Assembly: GCA_030618975.1 (NCBI GenBank)
Contig: JAUXCH010000031.1
Location: forward strand, 1 to 15,752
DNA from: Planctomycetia bacterium
GTDB lineage: Bacteria > Planctomycetota > PLA2 > JAEUHO01
Direction: 5' to 3'
Length of the DNA: 15,752 bases
Shown: piece by piece, positions 6,910 to 13,774 of the stretch
Numbering within the stretch: position 1 is the first letter of the stretch
Layout of the letters: every line of letters begins with the position of its first letter
The notes under the pieces: model-generated
Told to the model about the DNA's origin: nothing
Databases searched by the model: none
Seen by the model: only the letters and a program-made list of their open reading frames with translations
Program-made: the position numbers and the translations under genes

Positions 6910-7989
6910 ATGTCACGGTACGAGGAGCGGCTGCAGGCGGATCTCGACGAGCTCCGTTCGCGCATCCTGGCGCAGGGGCGGGCGGTCCTCGACGCGCTCC
7001 ACGACGCGGACCGTGCGCTGGTGAACGCCGACCCCGCGCTCGGATCGGCCACGATCCTCGGAGACCACCCGATCAACCGCGAGACGCGCGCGATCGACCG
7101 GTTCTGCCACGCGTTCGTGGCGCGGCACGTGCCCAGTGCCGGACACCTGCGCTTCGTGTCCGCCGTCCAGCGCATGAACCAGGTCCTCGAGCGCATCGGC
7201 GACTACGCCGTCACGATCTGCCGCGAGGCCGTCCAGCTGAAGGAGCGTCCCCCCGCGGCCCTGGTGCCGGACATCGAGGAACTCGCGACCAACGCGTACC
7301 GCGCCCTCGAGCAGGCCCTCCAGGCCTTCGCCGAGCGAGACGCGGATCTGGCCCGCGACACCGTGGCGCTCACCCGCCGCCGTGGGCGCACGTTCCACAA
7401 GGTGTTCACGGACCTGCTGCAGGTCGGGGACGAGCGCAGCCGGTCGATGGAGGACCTGTTCGGCCTCCTCACGGTCCTCAACAGCTTCGAGCGCGTCGAG
7501 GACCAGGCCCGCAACTTCTGCGAGGAGACGATCTTCTACCTCACGGGCGAGATGAAGCAGCCCAAGGTCTACTCGATCCTGTTCGTGGACGAGACGGGCG
7601 ACCGGTGGAGCCCGATGGCGGCAGCGATCGCGAAGAAGGCCTTTCCCGAGAGCGGGGTCTATGCGAGCGCCGGCTGGGATCCCGCACCGGCTCTCGACGA
7701 GCGGGTGGTCGCGTTCCTCGACGAGCGCGGGTACGCCGTCCCGGAGGGTCCTCCCGAACGGATGCCGATCGAGCACGACGCGCTCAGGGATCATCACGTG
7801 ATCGTGAGTCTCCAGGGGGACGTCCGGCCGCGCATCCCGGATCCGCCGTTCCACACCATCATCGTGAGCTGGGACGTCGTGCACGACCGCAGCCGGACCG
7901 ACGACGAGGCCCTCGAGTCGGACCTGAAGCGCATCGCGCACGAGACGCGCGAGCTCATGGAGATGCTACGCGGTGAGGGAGCTGCCTGA
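6910..7989 (+). CDS. phoU: PhoU fused to inactive LMW phosphatase/ArsC-like domain
   Basis: Residues 1-215 are a PhoU protein: two three-helix bundles with the repeated metal-site pattern, seen as NRETRAIDRFC...RIGDYA and FERVEDQARNFCEE. PhoU links the Pst transporter to phosphate signalling and restrains uptake. Residues 219-350 are an added domain that begins VYSILFVDETGDRWSPMAAAIA, lining up with the P-loop of low-molecular-weight phosphatases and arsenate reductases (CX5RS, then PMA). Here the catalytic Cys is D227 and the Arg is W233, so catalysis is unlikely. HHVIVSLQGDV and TIIVSWDVVHD match the later ArsC strands, without their redox cysteines. ATG at 6910 follows a G-rich ribosome site. 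Standard PhoU is ~220-240 aa; this one has 359. Its place between pstS and pstC, not last, is unusual. Confidence 0.88.
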   Translation: MSRYEERLQADLDELRSRILAQGRAVLDALHDADRALVNADPALGSATILGDHPINRETRAIDRFCHAFVARHVPSAGHLRFVSAVQRMNQVLERIGDYAVTICREAVQLKERPPAALVPDIEELATNAYRALEQALQAFAERDADLARDTVALTRRRGRTFHKVFTDLLQVGDERSRSMEDLFGLLTVLNSFERVEDQARNFCEETIFYLTGEMKQPKVYSILFVDETGDRWSPMAAAIAKKAFPESGVYASAGWDPAPALDERVVAFLDERGYAVPEGPPERMPIEHDALRDHHVIVSLQGDVRPRIPDPPFHTIIVSWDVVHDRSRTDDEALESDLKRIAHETRELMEMLRGEGAA

Positions 7990-7990
7990 G

Positions 7991-8926
7991 ATGCAGACGG
8001 CGCCCTCGGCCACCTCGCCCCGGCGGCGGCACGACCTCGACCGCCGCAACCTCAGCTGGTACGTCGACAAGGTCGTCCAGGTCCTGGTGTTCGTCGGCGG
8101 CGCGTCCGCCATCGTCTTCATCATCGGGATCTTCGTGTTCATCAGCAAGGAGGGGTACGGCTTCATCGCCCACACGATGGACGTGGCGGAGTTCTTCACG
8201 TCTCCGCGGTGGGCGCCGACCTCCGAGCACAACCCTACCTACGGCGCCCTCGCGCTGATCGTGGGGACCGCCAGCGTCACCGGCCTGGCCATGCTCGTCG
8301 CCGTGCCGTTCTCCCTGGGGGCGGCGATCTTCATCGCCGAGTTCGCCCGCGGGAAGACGCGCGAGATCCTGAAGGTGATGGTCGAGCTGCTCGCCGCCAT
8401 CCCCTCCGTCGTGTGGGGCTTCATCGGGCTCAGCATCCTGAACCCGCTGATCATCGACCTGTTCGACGTTCCCGTCGGCCTCGGCATCCTCAACTCGGGG
8501 CTCATCCTGGGGCTGATGGCGGCGCCGATCATGACGACGATCGCGGAGGACGCGCTCAAGGCCGTCCCCGACCACTACCGCGAGGCGGCGGAGGCCCTCG
8601 GCGCGACGCGCTGGCAGGTGACCCGGAGGGTCGTGCTGCCGGCCGCGCGGAACGGCCTCGTCGCGGCGGTCCTCCTGGGCGTCGGCCGCGGGTTCGGGGA
8701 GACGATGGCCGTGCTGATGGCCAGCGGTCACTCCGTGAACCTGCCGACCAGCGTCTTCGACTCCGTCCGGGCGCTCACGGCCACGATCGCCGCCGAGCTC
8801 GGTGAGACGGCGCACGGTTCCGACCACTACAGCGCGCTGTTCACGCTCGGGATCCTCCTGTTCGTGGTCACGTTCGTCATCAACCTGACGGCGGATCTCG
8901 TGATCCGCGGCATCCGGAAGAAGTGA
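7991..8926 (+). CDS. pstC: Phosphate ABC transporter permease PstC
   Basis: Inner-membrane subunit that forms the phosphate channel with PstA. About six transmembrane helices are visible, starting with VLVFVGGASAIVFIIGIFVFI and including LILGLMAAPIM and ALFTLGILLFVVTFVI. The cytoplasmic EAA loop that contacts the ATPases is clear: REAAEALGATRWQVTRRVVLP, with E198 and G204. SVVWGFIGL is typical of PstC. ATG at 7991 lies one base after the phoU stop, with GGGAG nine bases upstream; a GTG 18 bases earlier lacks a ribosome site. The 311-aa length is normal. Residues 1-25 are a charged cytoplasmic extension. Confidence 0.95.
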   Translation: MQTAPSATSPRRRHDLDRRNLSWYVDKVVQVLVFVGGASAIVFIIGIFVFISKEGYGFIAHTMDVAEFFTSPRWAPTSEHNPTYGALALIVGTASVTGLAMLVAVPFSLGAAIFIAEFARGKTREILKVMVELLAAIPSVVWGFIGLSILNPLIIDLFDVPVGLGILNSGLILGLMAAPIMTTIAEDALKAVPDHYREAAEALGATRWQVTRRVVLPAARNGLVAAVLLGVGRGFGETMAVLMASGHSVNLPTSVFDSVRALTATIAAELGETAHGSDHYSALFTLGILLFVVTFVINLTADLVIRGIRKK

Positions 8927-8928
8927 CG

Positions 8929-9798
8929 ATGTTCGAGAAGACGGCTCTCAACGTGCGCAACCAGCGGACCCAGAACCTGGTGCGCACCCTCTTCCTGCTG
9001 ATGACCGTTCTCCTGATCCTCCCGGTCCTCGTCATTCTCGGCGTGCTCGTGGCCAAGGGCGGGTCGATGCTCTCCTGGGAGTTCCTGTTCGGCGAACCGA
9101 CGAACGGAATGACCGCCGGCGGCATCTTCCCGGCGCTCATCGGCACCGTCTGGCTGGTGGCCGTCGCCCTGCTCGCTTCCGTGCCCCTCGGCATCGCGGC
9201 CGCCATCTACCTGAGCGAGTACGCGCCGGACAACGCGTTCACGCGAGTGATCAACCTGGCGATCATCAACCTCGCGGGCGTCCCGTCGATCGTGCACGCA
9301 CTGTTCGGCGTCGGCGCGTTCGTCCTCTTCTTCAACTTCGGCGTCAGCATCCTGGCGGCGAGCCTCACCCTGGCGATCATGACGCTGCCCGTCGTGATCG
9401 TGGCGACACGGGAGTCCCTGCAGGCCGTTCCGCAGGCGTTCCGCGAGGCCTGCTGGAACATGGGAGCCACGCGCTGGCAGACGATCTGGAAGGTCGTCCT
9501 GCCCAACGCGGTCAGCGGCATCCTGACCGGCGTCATCCTCGAGGTGTCGCGCACCGCCGGCGAGACGGCGCCGATCATGTTCACGGGGGCGGCGTTCTTC
9601 CTGCCGCTCCTGCCGCAGAGCGTCAACGATCCGACGATGGCGATGTCGCTCCACCTCTACGTCATCTCGACCCAGGTGCCCGGCATCCCCGAGGCCCTGC
9701 CCTACGGCGTAGCGCTCGTCCTGATCCTGATGGTGCTCTGCATGAACTCCGTCTCCATCGCCTTCAGGATGTACCTGCGGGGGAGGAAGAAGTGGTAG
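8929..9798 (+). CDS. pstA: Phosphate ABC transporter permease PstA
   Basis: Second channel subunit of the Pst complex. Hydrophobic spans include LFLLMTVLLILPVLVILGVLV, a segment around IGTVWLVAVALLASVPLGIA, and the last span near ALVLILMVLCMNSVSIAF. The EAA loop is FREACWNMGATRWQTIWKVVLP (E173), where the second Ala is replaced by Cys. VPSIVHALFGVGAFV matches the PstA segment equivalent to VVWG in PstC. ATG at 8929 lies two bases after the pstC stop with GGAAG eight bases upstream; GTG at 8923, overlapping that stop, is an alternative. The 289-aa length is normal. Translation is probably coupled with pstC and pstB1. Confidence 0.95.
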   Translation: MFEKTALNVRNQRTQNLVRTLFLLMTVLLILPVLVILGVLVAKGGSMLSWEFLFGEPTNGMTAGGIFPALIGTVWLVAVALLASVPLGIAAAIYLSEYAPDNAFTRVINLAIINLAGVPSIVHALFGVGAFVLFFNFGVSILAASLTLAIMTLPVVIVATRESLQAVPQAFREACWNMGATRWQTIWKVVLPNAVSGILTGVILEVSRTAGETAPIMFTGAAFFLPLLPQSVNDPTMAMSLHLYVISTQVPGIPEALPYGVALVLILMVLCMNSVSIAFRMYLRGRKKW

Positions 9799-10580
9799 GG
9801 GCGGCCGTCCGGACCGAACCGCCGCCGACGCCGATGGTCGCGGTCAGCGACCTGTCGATCCACTACGACGGCGTGCCCGCCCTCGAGGGCGTGAGCCTCG
9901 AGATCCGACGCAACGAGATCTTCGGCATCATCGGCCCCGCGAACAGCGGCAAGACCTCCTTCCTGCGCGCCCTCAACCGCATGGACGACTTCACGCGCGG
10001 CATGCAGGTCGGCGGGCGGGTGCTCGTCGACGGCCACGACGTCCGGCGCGTGCGCAACGTCTACGCGCTGCGCAGCCGCATCGGCGTCGTGTTCCCCCTG
10101 CCCGTGGGCCTGCCCATGAGCGTCTACGACAACGTCGCGCTCTCGCCTCGTCTCGGGGGCATTCGCGGCAAGGCGAAGCTCGACGTCATCGTGGAGCGGT
10201 GCCTCCGGCGCGCCGCCCTGTGGGACGAGGTGAAGGACCGCCTGAAGTCGCTCGGGAGCCTCCTCTCCGGCGGCCAGCAGCAGCGGCTCACCATCGCCCG
10301 GGCGCTGTCCCAGGAGCCGGACATCCTCCTCCTCGACGAGTTCTCGATCGCCGTCGACCCCGTGACCACGATGCGCATCGAGGACGTGCTCAAGGAGCTG
10401 CGCGACGAGCTCACGATCGTCCTGGTCACGAACCTCGTGCAGCAGGCCCGCCGCCTCGCCGACCGGACGGCGTTCTTCCTCGGTGGGCGGTGCGTCGAGA
10501 TCCTGCCCACCGAGGAGATGTTCACCGGCACCGTCCAGGACCCCCGCACGCGGGAGTACGTGGAGGGACGTTTTGGGTAG
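9792..10580 (+). CDS. pstB: Phosphate ABC transporter ATPase PstB1, degenerate Q- and H-loops
   Basis: Cytoplasmic ATPase of the Pst transporter, 262 aa. Walker A is GPANSGKTS (48-56), the signature is LSGGQQQRL (158-166) and Walker B is ILLLDEF with catalytic E183. Two otherwise near-invariant switch residues are changed: the Q-loop Gln is P102 (VFPLPVGLPMSVYDN, where PstB has VFQKPNPFP), and the switch His is N214 (LVTNLVQQA, where PstB has VTHNMQQA). The D-loop is IAVD instead of SALD. The family relationship is certain because the Pst-specific LPMSVYDN, TRKE-like and EEMF segments are present. GTG at 9792 overlaps the pstA stop and follows GGGAGG at five bases. It is followed at once by a second, differently altered pstB. 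Alone it would be a weak or dead ATPase, but it supplies a good signature to a partner. Confidence 0.93.
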   Translation: MVGAAVRTEPPPTPMVAVSDLSIHYDGVPALEGVSLEIRRNEIFGIIGPANSGKTSFLRALNRMDDFTRGMQVGGRVLVDGHDVRRVRNVYALRSRIGVVFPLPVGLPMSVYDNVALSPRLGGIRGKAKLDVIVERCLRRAALWDEVKDRLKSLGSLLSGGQQQRLTIARALSQEPDILLLDEFSIAVDPVTTMRIEDVLKELRDELTIVLVTNLVQQARRLADRTAFFLGGRCVEILPTEEMFTGTVQDPRTREYVEGRFG

Positions 10581-11357
10581 CGCCACTTCCACGGACCTCG
10601 CCATCCGGACCCGGGGCCTCAACCTCTGGTACGGCGACTTCCAGGCGCTGTTCGACGTCGACCTGACATCCGGTCCGGGATCATCACCTCGCTCATCGGG
10701 CCTTCGGGCTGCGGGAAGTCGACCCTCCTGCGCAGCGTGAATCGCATCATCGAGCGGCTGGGCTACGTGCGCACCACGGGCACGATCGAGGTGCACGGAA
10801 AGGACGTGTACGGCGAGAACGTCGAGCTCATCCAGGTCCGGAAGCAGGTCGGCATGGTCTTCCAGCGACCCAATCCGCTGCCGCTCTCGATTCGCGACAA
10901 CGTCCTCTTCGGCTACCGGGTGCACCAGCCGGAGGGCCGCAAGGCCCCGCGGAACCGCCGCGACGACATCGTCGAGGACGCGCTCCGCCAGGTCCTCCTC
11001 TGGGACGCCGTGAAGGACAAGCTGGGCCGGAGGGCCACCGCCCTCTCCCTGGAGCAGCAGCAGAAGCTCTGCATCGCCCGCCTGCTCCCGGTCAAGCCCT
11101 CCGTGCTCCTCATGGACGAGCCCTGCTCCGCCCTGGATCCCGCCGCGACCTCCGCGGTCGAGGAGCTGCTCTGGGAACTCCGCGGGCGCTATTCGATCCT
11201 CATCGTGACGCACAACATGGCGCAGGCCCGGCGTGCCAGCGACGAGTGCATCTTCATGCTGCTGGGCAAGGTCATCGAGCACTCGAAGACCGAGGAGATG
11301 TTCGTGACGCCCACCCGCAAGGAGACGGCCGACTACATCGAAGGCCGGTACGGGTAG
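10573..11357 (+). CDS. pstB: Phosphate ABC transporter ATPase PstB2, frameshifted, degenerate signature
   Basis: The second PstB begins at TTG 10573, five bases after GGAGGG and overlapping the pstB1 stop. The frame reads STDLAIRTRGLNLWYGDFQALFDVDL up to 10665 and then breaks. From 10666 the PstB sequence continues one frame over as IRSGIITSLIGPSGCGKST. Restoring one G between ctg and acatc gives DVDLDIRSG and a 261-aa protein, so a one-base deletion is likely. In restored numbering, Walker A is GPSGCGKST (43-51), the Q-loop is VFQRPNPLP (Q98), Walker B is LLMDEP (E183) and the switch His is H214 in IVTHNMAQA. All are normal. The signature is LSLEQQQKL (158-166) instead of LSGGQ. It complements PstB1 (see findings). 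As read, translation would end early or restart inside, e.g. near 10737. Confidence 0.85.
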
Positions 11358-11398
11358 CGCAATCCGGCGACGGGTCGCGATACGTACGTGCTCCCTGC

Positions 11399-11404
11399 TA
11401 GATT
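11399..11404 (+). promoter_or_regulatory. Possible extended -10 element TGCTAGATT
   Basis: TGC precedes TAGATT at 11396-11404, like an extended -10 box, in the 56-base gap between pstB2 and the kinase gene. The ATG follows nine bases later, leaving almost no leader. There is no good -35. Independent transcription of the kinase gene is possible but weakly supported. Confidence 0.3.
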
Positions 11405-11413
11405 GGGGGGCCC

Positions 11414-12595
11414 ATGGCCAAGACCCTCGTCCACCGTGAAGCCGAGCCCGTTCGGGTGCCGTTCCTGCGCGGCATCCTCACGCGTTCGATCCAGGAGGCC
11501 GGCCTCGAGTTCGAGGACGCCTACGGCGTGGCTTCCCAGATCCGCGAGGTCCTCCGCGAGGAGGACGAGGTCACGACGGAGCAGATCCGGGCCTTGGTCC
11601 TGCCCCTCCTCGAGCCCTTCGGCGAGGGGGTCCAGGCGAGGTACCGCCAACGGCGCTCCGCCGTCCCCACCGTCCTGGTCCGCCACGAGGACGGCCACGA
11701 GGTCCCCTTCTCGCGAGGCCGTCACCGCGTGGCCCTCGCTCCGTGCGGCCTGAGCCTCGACCAGCGGGGACGCATCGCCACGCACGTGCACGAGCGACTG
11801 ACGCGCGAACGCGTCACCGAGATCACGAGCGGGGACCTGGGGCTGCTGACCTACCGGGTCCTCGAGGAGGAGGAGGGGAAGGAGGTCGCGCACCGCTACG
11901 CCGTCTGGGAGGAGTTCCGCCACACCGACCGGCCGCTGCTCCTGCTCGTGGGGGGCGCCACCGGCGCGGGGAAGAGCACCATCACGACGGAGCTCTCGCT
12001 GCGGCTCGACATCGTCCGGGCGCAGTCCACCGACATGCTGCGCGAGGTCATGCGGATGATGATCCCCGCGCGCCTCCTGCCGGTGCTCCACGTCTCCTCG
12101 TTCCACGCGTGGGAGGCGATCCCCGCCAACAGCCGTTGCTCCGAAGACCACGACACGCAGCTCGCGAATGGCTATCTCACGCAGCTGGAGCTGATCTCCG
12201 TCGCGTGCGAGGCGGTGTTCCAGCGCGCGCTCCACGAACGCGTGTCGCTGATCCTCGAGGGCGTGCACGTCCACCCGACCCTCCTGGACGCCATTCCCAA
12301 GGGCACCGATGCCATCATCGTCACCGTGATGCTCGGGGTCCTGAACCCGGAATCGCTCAAGCGGCGCCTGCGCGGACGCGGCAAGAAGGTCCCGGGCCGG
12401 CGCGCGAAGCGCTACCTCAAGCACTTCGAGGAGATCTGGCGCCTGCAGTCCTTCCTCCTCTCGGAGGCCGACAAGGCCGGCGTGCCGATCGTGACGGACG
12501 AAGACGTCGACGAGGCCTCCCAGGAGGTCCTGCGCATCGTGCTCGAAGAGCTCGGCCGGCACTTCGAGGGCAAGCCGAGCAAGGTCTTCGCCTAA
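11414..12595 (+). CDS. 2-phosphoglycerate kinase-like protein with ATP-cone domain
   Basis: This 393-aa protein has two parts. Residues ~1-90 (KTLVHREAEPVRVPFLRGIL...TRSIQEAGL, EEDEVTTEQIRALVLPLL) look like an ATP-cone, a nucleotide-sensing regulatory module. Residues ~170-390 are a P-loop kinase with Walker A GGATGAGKST at 180-189, followed by STDMLREVMRMM, the pattern of 2-phosphoglycerate kinase. In thermophilic methanogens that enzyme makes 2,3-bisphosphoglycerate, the precursor of cyclic diphosphoglycerate. LILEGVHVHP fits the Walker-B-like strand, and the basic RRLRGRGKKVPGRRAKRY is a likely lid. ATG at 11414 has only a weak G-rich ribosome site. It is 56 bases downstream of pstB2 on the same strand, so it may be expressed with phosphate uptake. 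The family is likely; the substrate in this organism is not established. Confidence 0.78.
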   Translation: MAKTLVHREAEPVRVPFLRGILTRSIQEAGLEFEDAYGVASQIREVLREEDEVTTEQIRALVLPLLEPFGEGVQARYRQRRSAVPTVLVRHEDGHEVPFSRGRHRVALAPCGLSLDQRGRIATHVHERLTRERVTEITSGDLGLLTYRVLEEEEGKEVAHRYAVWEEFRHTDRPLLLLVGGATGAGKSTITTELSLRLDIVRAQSTDMLREVMRMMIPARLLPVLHVSSFHAWEAIPANSRCSEDHDTQLANGYLTQLELISVACEAVFQRALHERVSLILEGVHVHPTLLDAIPKGTDAIIVTVMLGVLNPESLKRRLRGRGKKVPGRRAKRYLKHFEEIWRLQSFLLSEADKAGVPIVTDEDVDEASQEVLRIVLEELGRHFEGKPSKVFA

Positions 12596-12602
12596 GCCCG
12601 AA

Positions 12603-12647
12603 ATCCACACCCGACCCGATTTTTCGGGTTTGAACACCCGCGTGGAT
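12603..12647 (+). terminator. Nested hairpin after the phosphate/kinase operon
   Basis: The inner stem ACCCGA (12614-12619) and TCGGGT (12624-12629) has a four-T loop and is followed by TTT. An outer pair, ATCCAC (12603-12608) and GTGGAT (12642-12647), encloses it. It starts eight bases after the kinase stop, so it is a likely terminator, though the T-tract is short. Confidence 0.45.
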
Positions 12648-12901
12648 CTCCTCCGGTGAGGCGAAGGCGAAGGCGAAGGGGAGGGGGCGGGGTCGGTCCA
12701 CGAGCTTGCAGTGCGTGCGGGGTCCGACCCGAGAAGGACGGATTCCGCCGGGAGCCTGCAGGCGCGGTCGAGCCCGAGAGACCGATCGGCCGCAGGCGCG
12801 CCCCGTCTCGCCTCCAGGGGTCCCGGGGCGCGTGCGACGACTTCGGCACCGCTGCACCCCCGCCTCGGTCCCGGCGAGCCGGGGGAGGTATAAGAGAAGC
12901 G
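12648..12901. other. Intergenic region with short hexamer repeat
   Basis: It holds three tandem GCGAAG units (12661-12678), a G-rich run after them, and no convincing gene. TATAAG at 12889-12894, seven bases before the next ATG, may be a -10 element for a nearly leaderless transcript. Confidence 0.4.
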
Positions 12902-13774
12902 ATGACGCCCGACGCCGACGCTCCTTCCGATCTCGCGCCCGACCTCGTGCCGGACGACGCGGATGCCCTGCCGCCGCCGGTCGAGGGAGGGAGCATTGCG
13001 GGCACCGTCACCGACTTCGACGGTCACGCCCTCGTGGGTGTTCGCGTCGAGGCCGCGGTCTCCGGTGGGGCCGACCTCGACCTCCTGCCCGTCATGACGG
13101 ACGGGCACGGGGGCTTTCGGCTCGAGGGGTTGGCGGAAGGCCGGTCCTACGACCTGCGGTTCGAGATCGGCCAGGTCCGGGCCCGGACCCTGGGCGTTCC
13201 GGTGGGCACCGAGGGACTCGGTGTCCAGCTGGCAAGACCCCGAGGTCTGCTCCTCGGGGTCAAGACCGGGGGCGACGACTCACCTCCCGACGTGCTCCAC
13301 GTGCGGCTCGAGCGCGAGGGGCAGCACGGGCCCGTCCGCGAGTACGAGGGCCGCCACCTCACGCTCCGGATGCTGCTCTGGAGCATCCGGCCCGGGACGT
13401 ACACCCTCACCGTCTGGGGCGGCGGCTACGTGCCCGTGCAGGCGCACGGCGTCGAGGTGCGGGAGGGGCGTCCGGCCCCGGAGGTGGAACTGGTCCTGTC
13501 GGTGAAGGGGAGCGTGATCCGCGGCCGCGTGGTGGACGCCTCCGGCCGTCCGTGCCCGGAGGCGCTGGTTGCCTGGCGGCCGCTCGACGGCCCCCGGCTC
13601 CGCTCGCGCCGCGAGTGCACCGCCGGAGCCGACGAGCACGGCGCCTTCCGGCTCACGGGCCTCCCCGCCGGCCGCTACCTCGTGAGCGCCGGCCCGGAGA
13701 GCGGCCCGTTCGCCGACCTCGAGGTCGCGGTCGCCGACGAGGCGTCGCTGGACGTCGAGCTGACGTTGCCCTGA
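12902..13774 (+). CDS. Three-domain carboxypeptidase-regulatory-like protein
   Basis: This 290-aa protein is built from three consecutive beta-sandwich domains of the carboxypeptidase D regulatory (transthyretin-like) type. Domain 1 (about 29-110) starts GGSIAGTVTDFDGHALVGVRV and has DGHGGFRLEGLAEG. Domain 2 (about 113-198) is the most diverged, keeping LLWSIRPGTYTLTVWGGGY. Domain 3 (about 199-290) starts KGSVIRGRVVDASGRPCPEAL and has DEHGAFRLTGLPAGRYLVSA. The 'GxVxDxxGxPlxgaxV ... T..dG.F.l.gLpaGxY.l.v' pattern is diagnostic. Such domains are structural or binding modules, usually outside the cell, but no signal peptide precedes this one; the first 28 residues are acidic and Pro-rich. ATG at 12902 is preceded by GGGGGAGG 13 bases away and by AGAAG closer. 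Its 3' end overlaps a convergent gene by 100 bases. Confidence 0.75.
   Translation: MTPDADAPSDLAPDLVPDDADALPPPVEGGSIAGTVTDFDGHALVGVRVEAAVSGGADLDLLPVMTDGHGGFRLEGLAEGRSYDLRFEIGQVRARTLGVPVGTEGLGVQLARPRGLLLGVKTGGDDSPPDVLHVRLEREGQHGPVREYEGRHLTLRMLLWSIRPGTYTLTVWGGGYVPVQAHGVEVREGRPAPEVELVLSVKGSVIRGRVVDASGRPCPEALVAWRPLDGPRLRSRRECTAGADEHGAFRLTGLPAGRYLVSAGPESGPFADLEVAVADEASLDVELTLP

Noticed and set aside
12679..12700. G-quadruplex in the G-rich run before the carboxypeptidase-regulatory-like gene
   Set aside because: Only three runs of four or more G are present; a fourth run of at least three is missing, so it does not meet the usual pattern.
11333..13108. A 591-codon open frame on the minus strand opposite the kinase gene
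   Set aside because: It is antisense to a protein with a clear Walker A and conserved kinase segments, crosses an intergenic gap and a hairpin, and has low-complexity composition.
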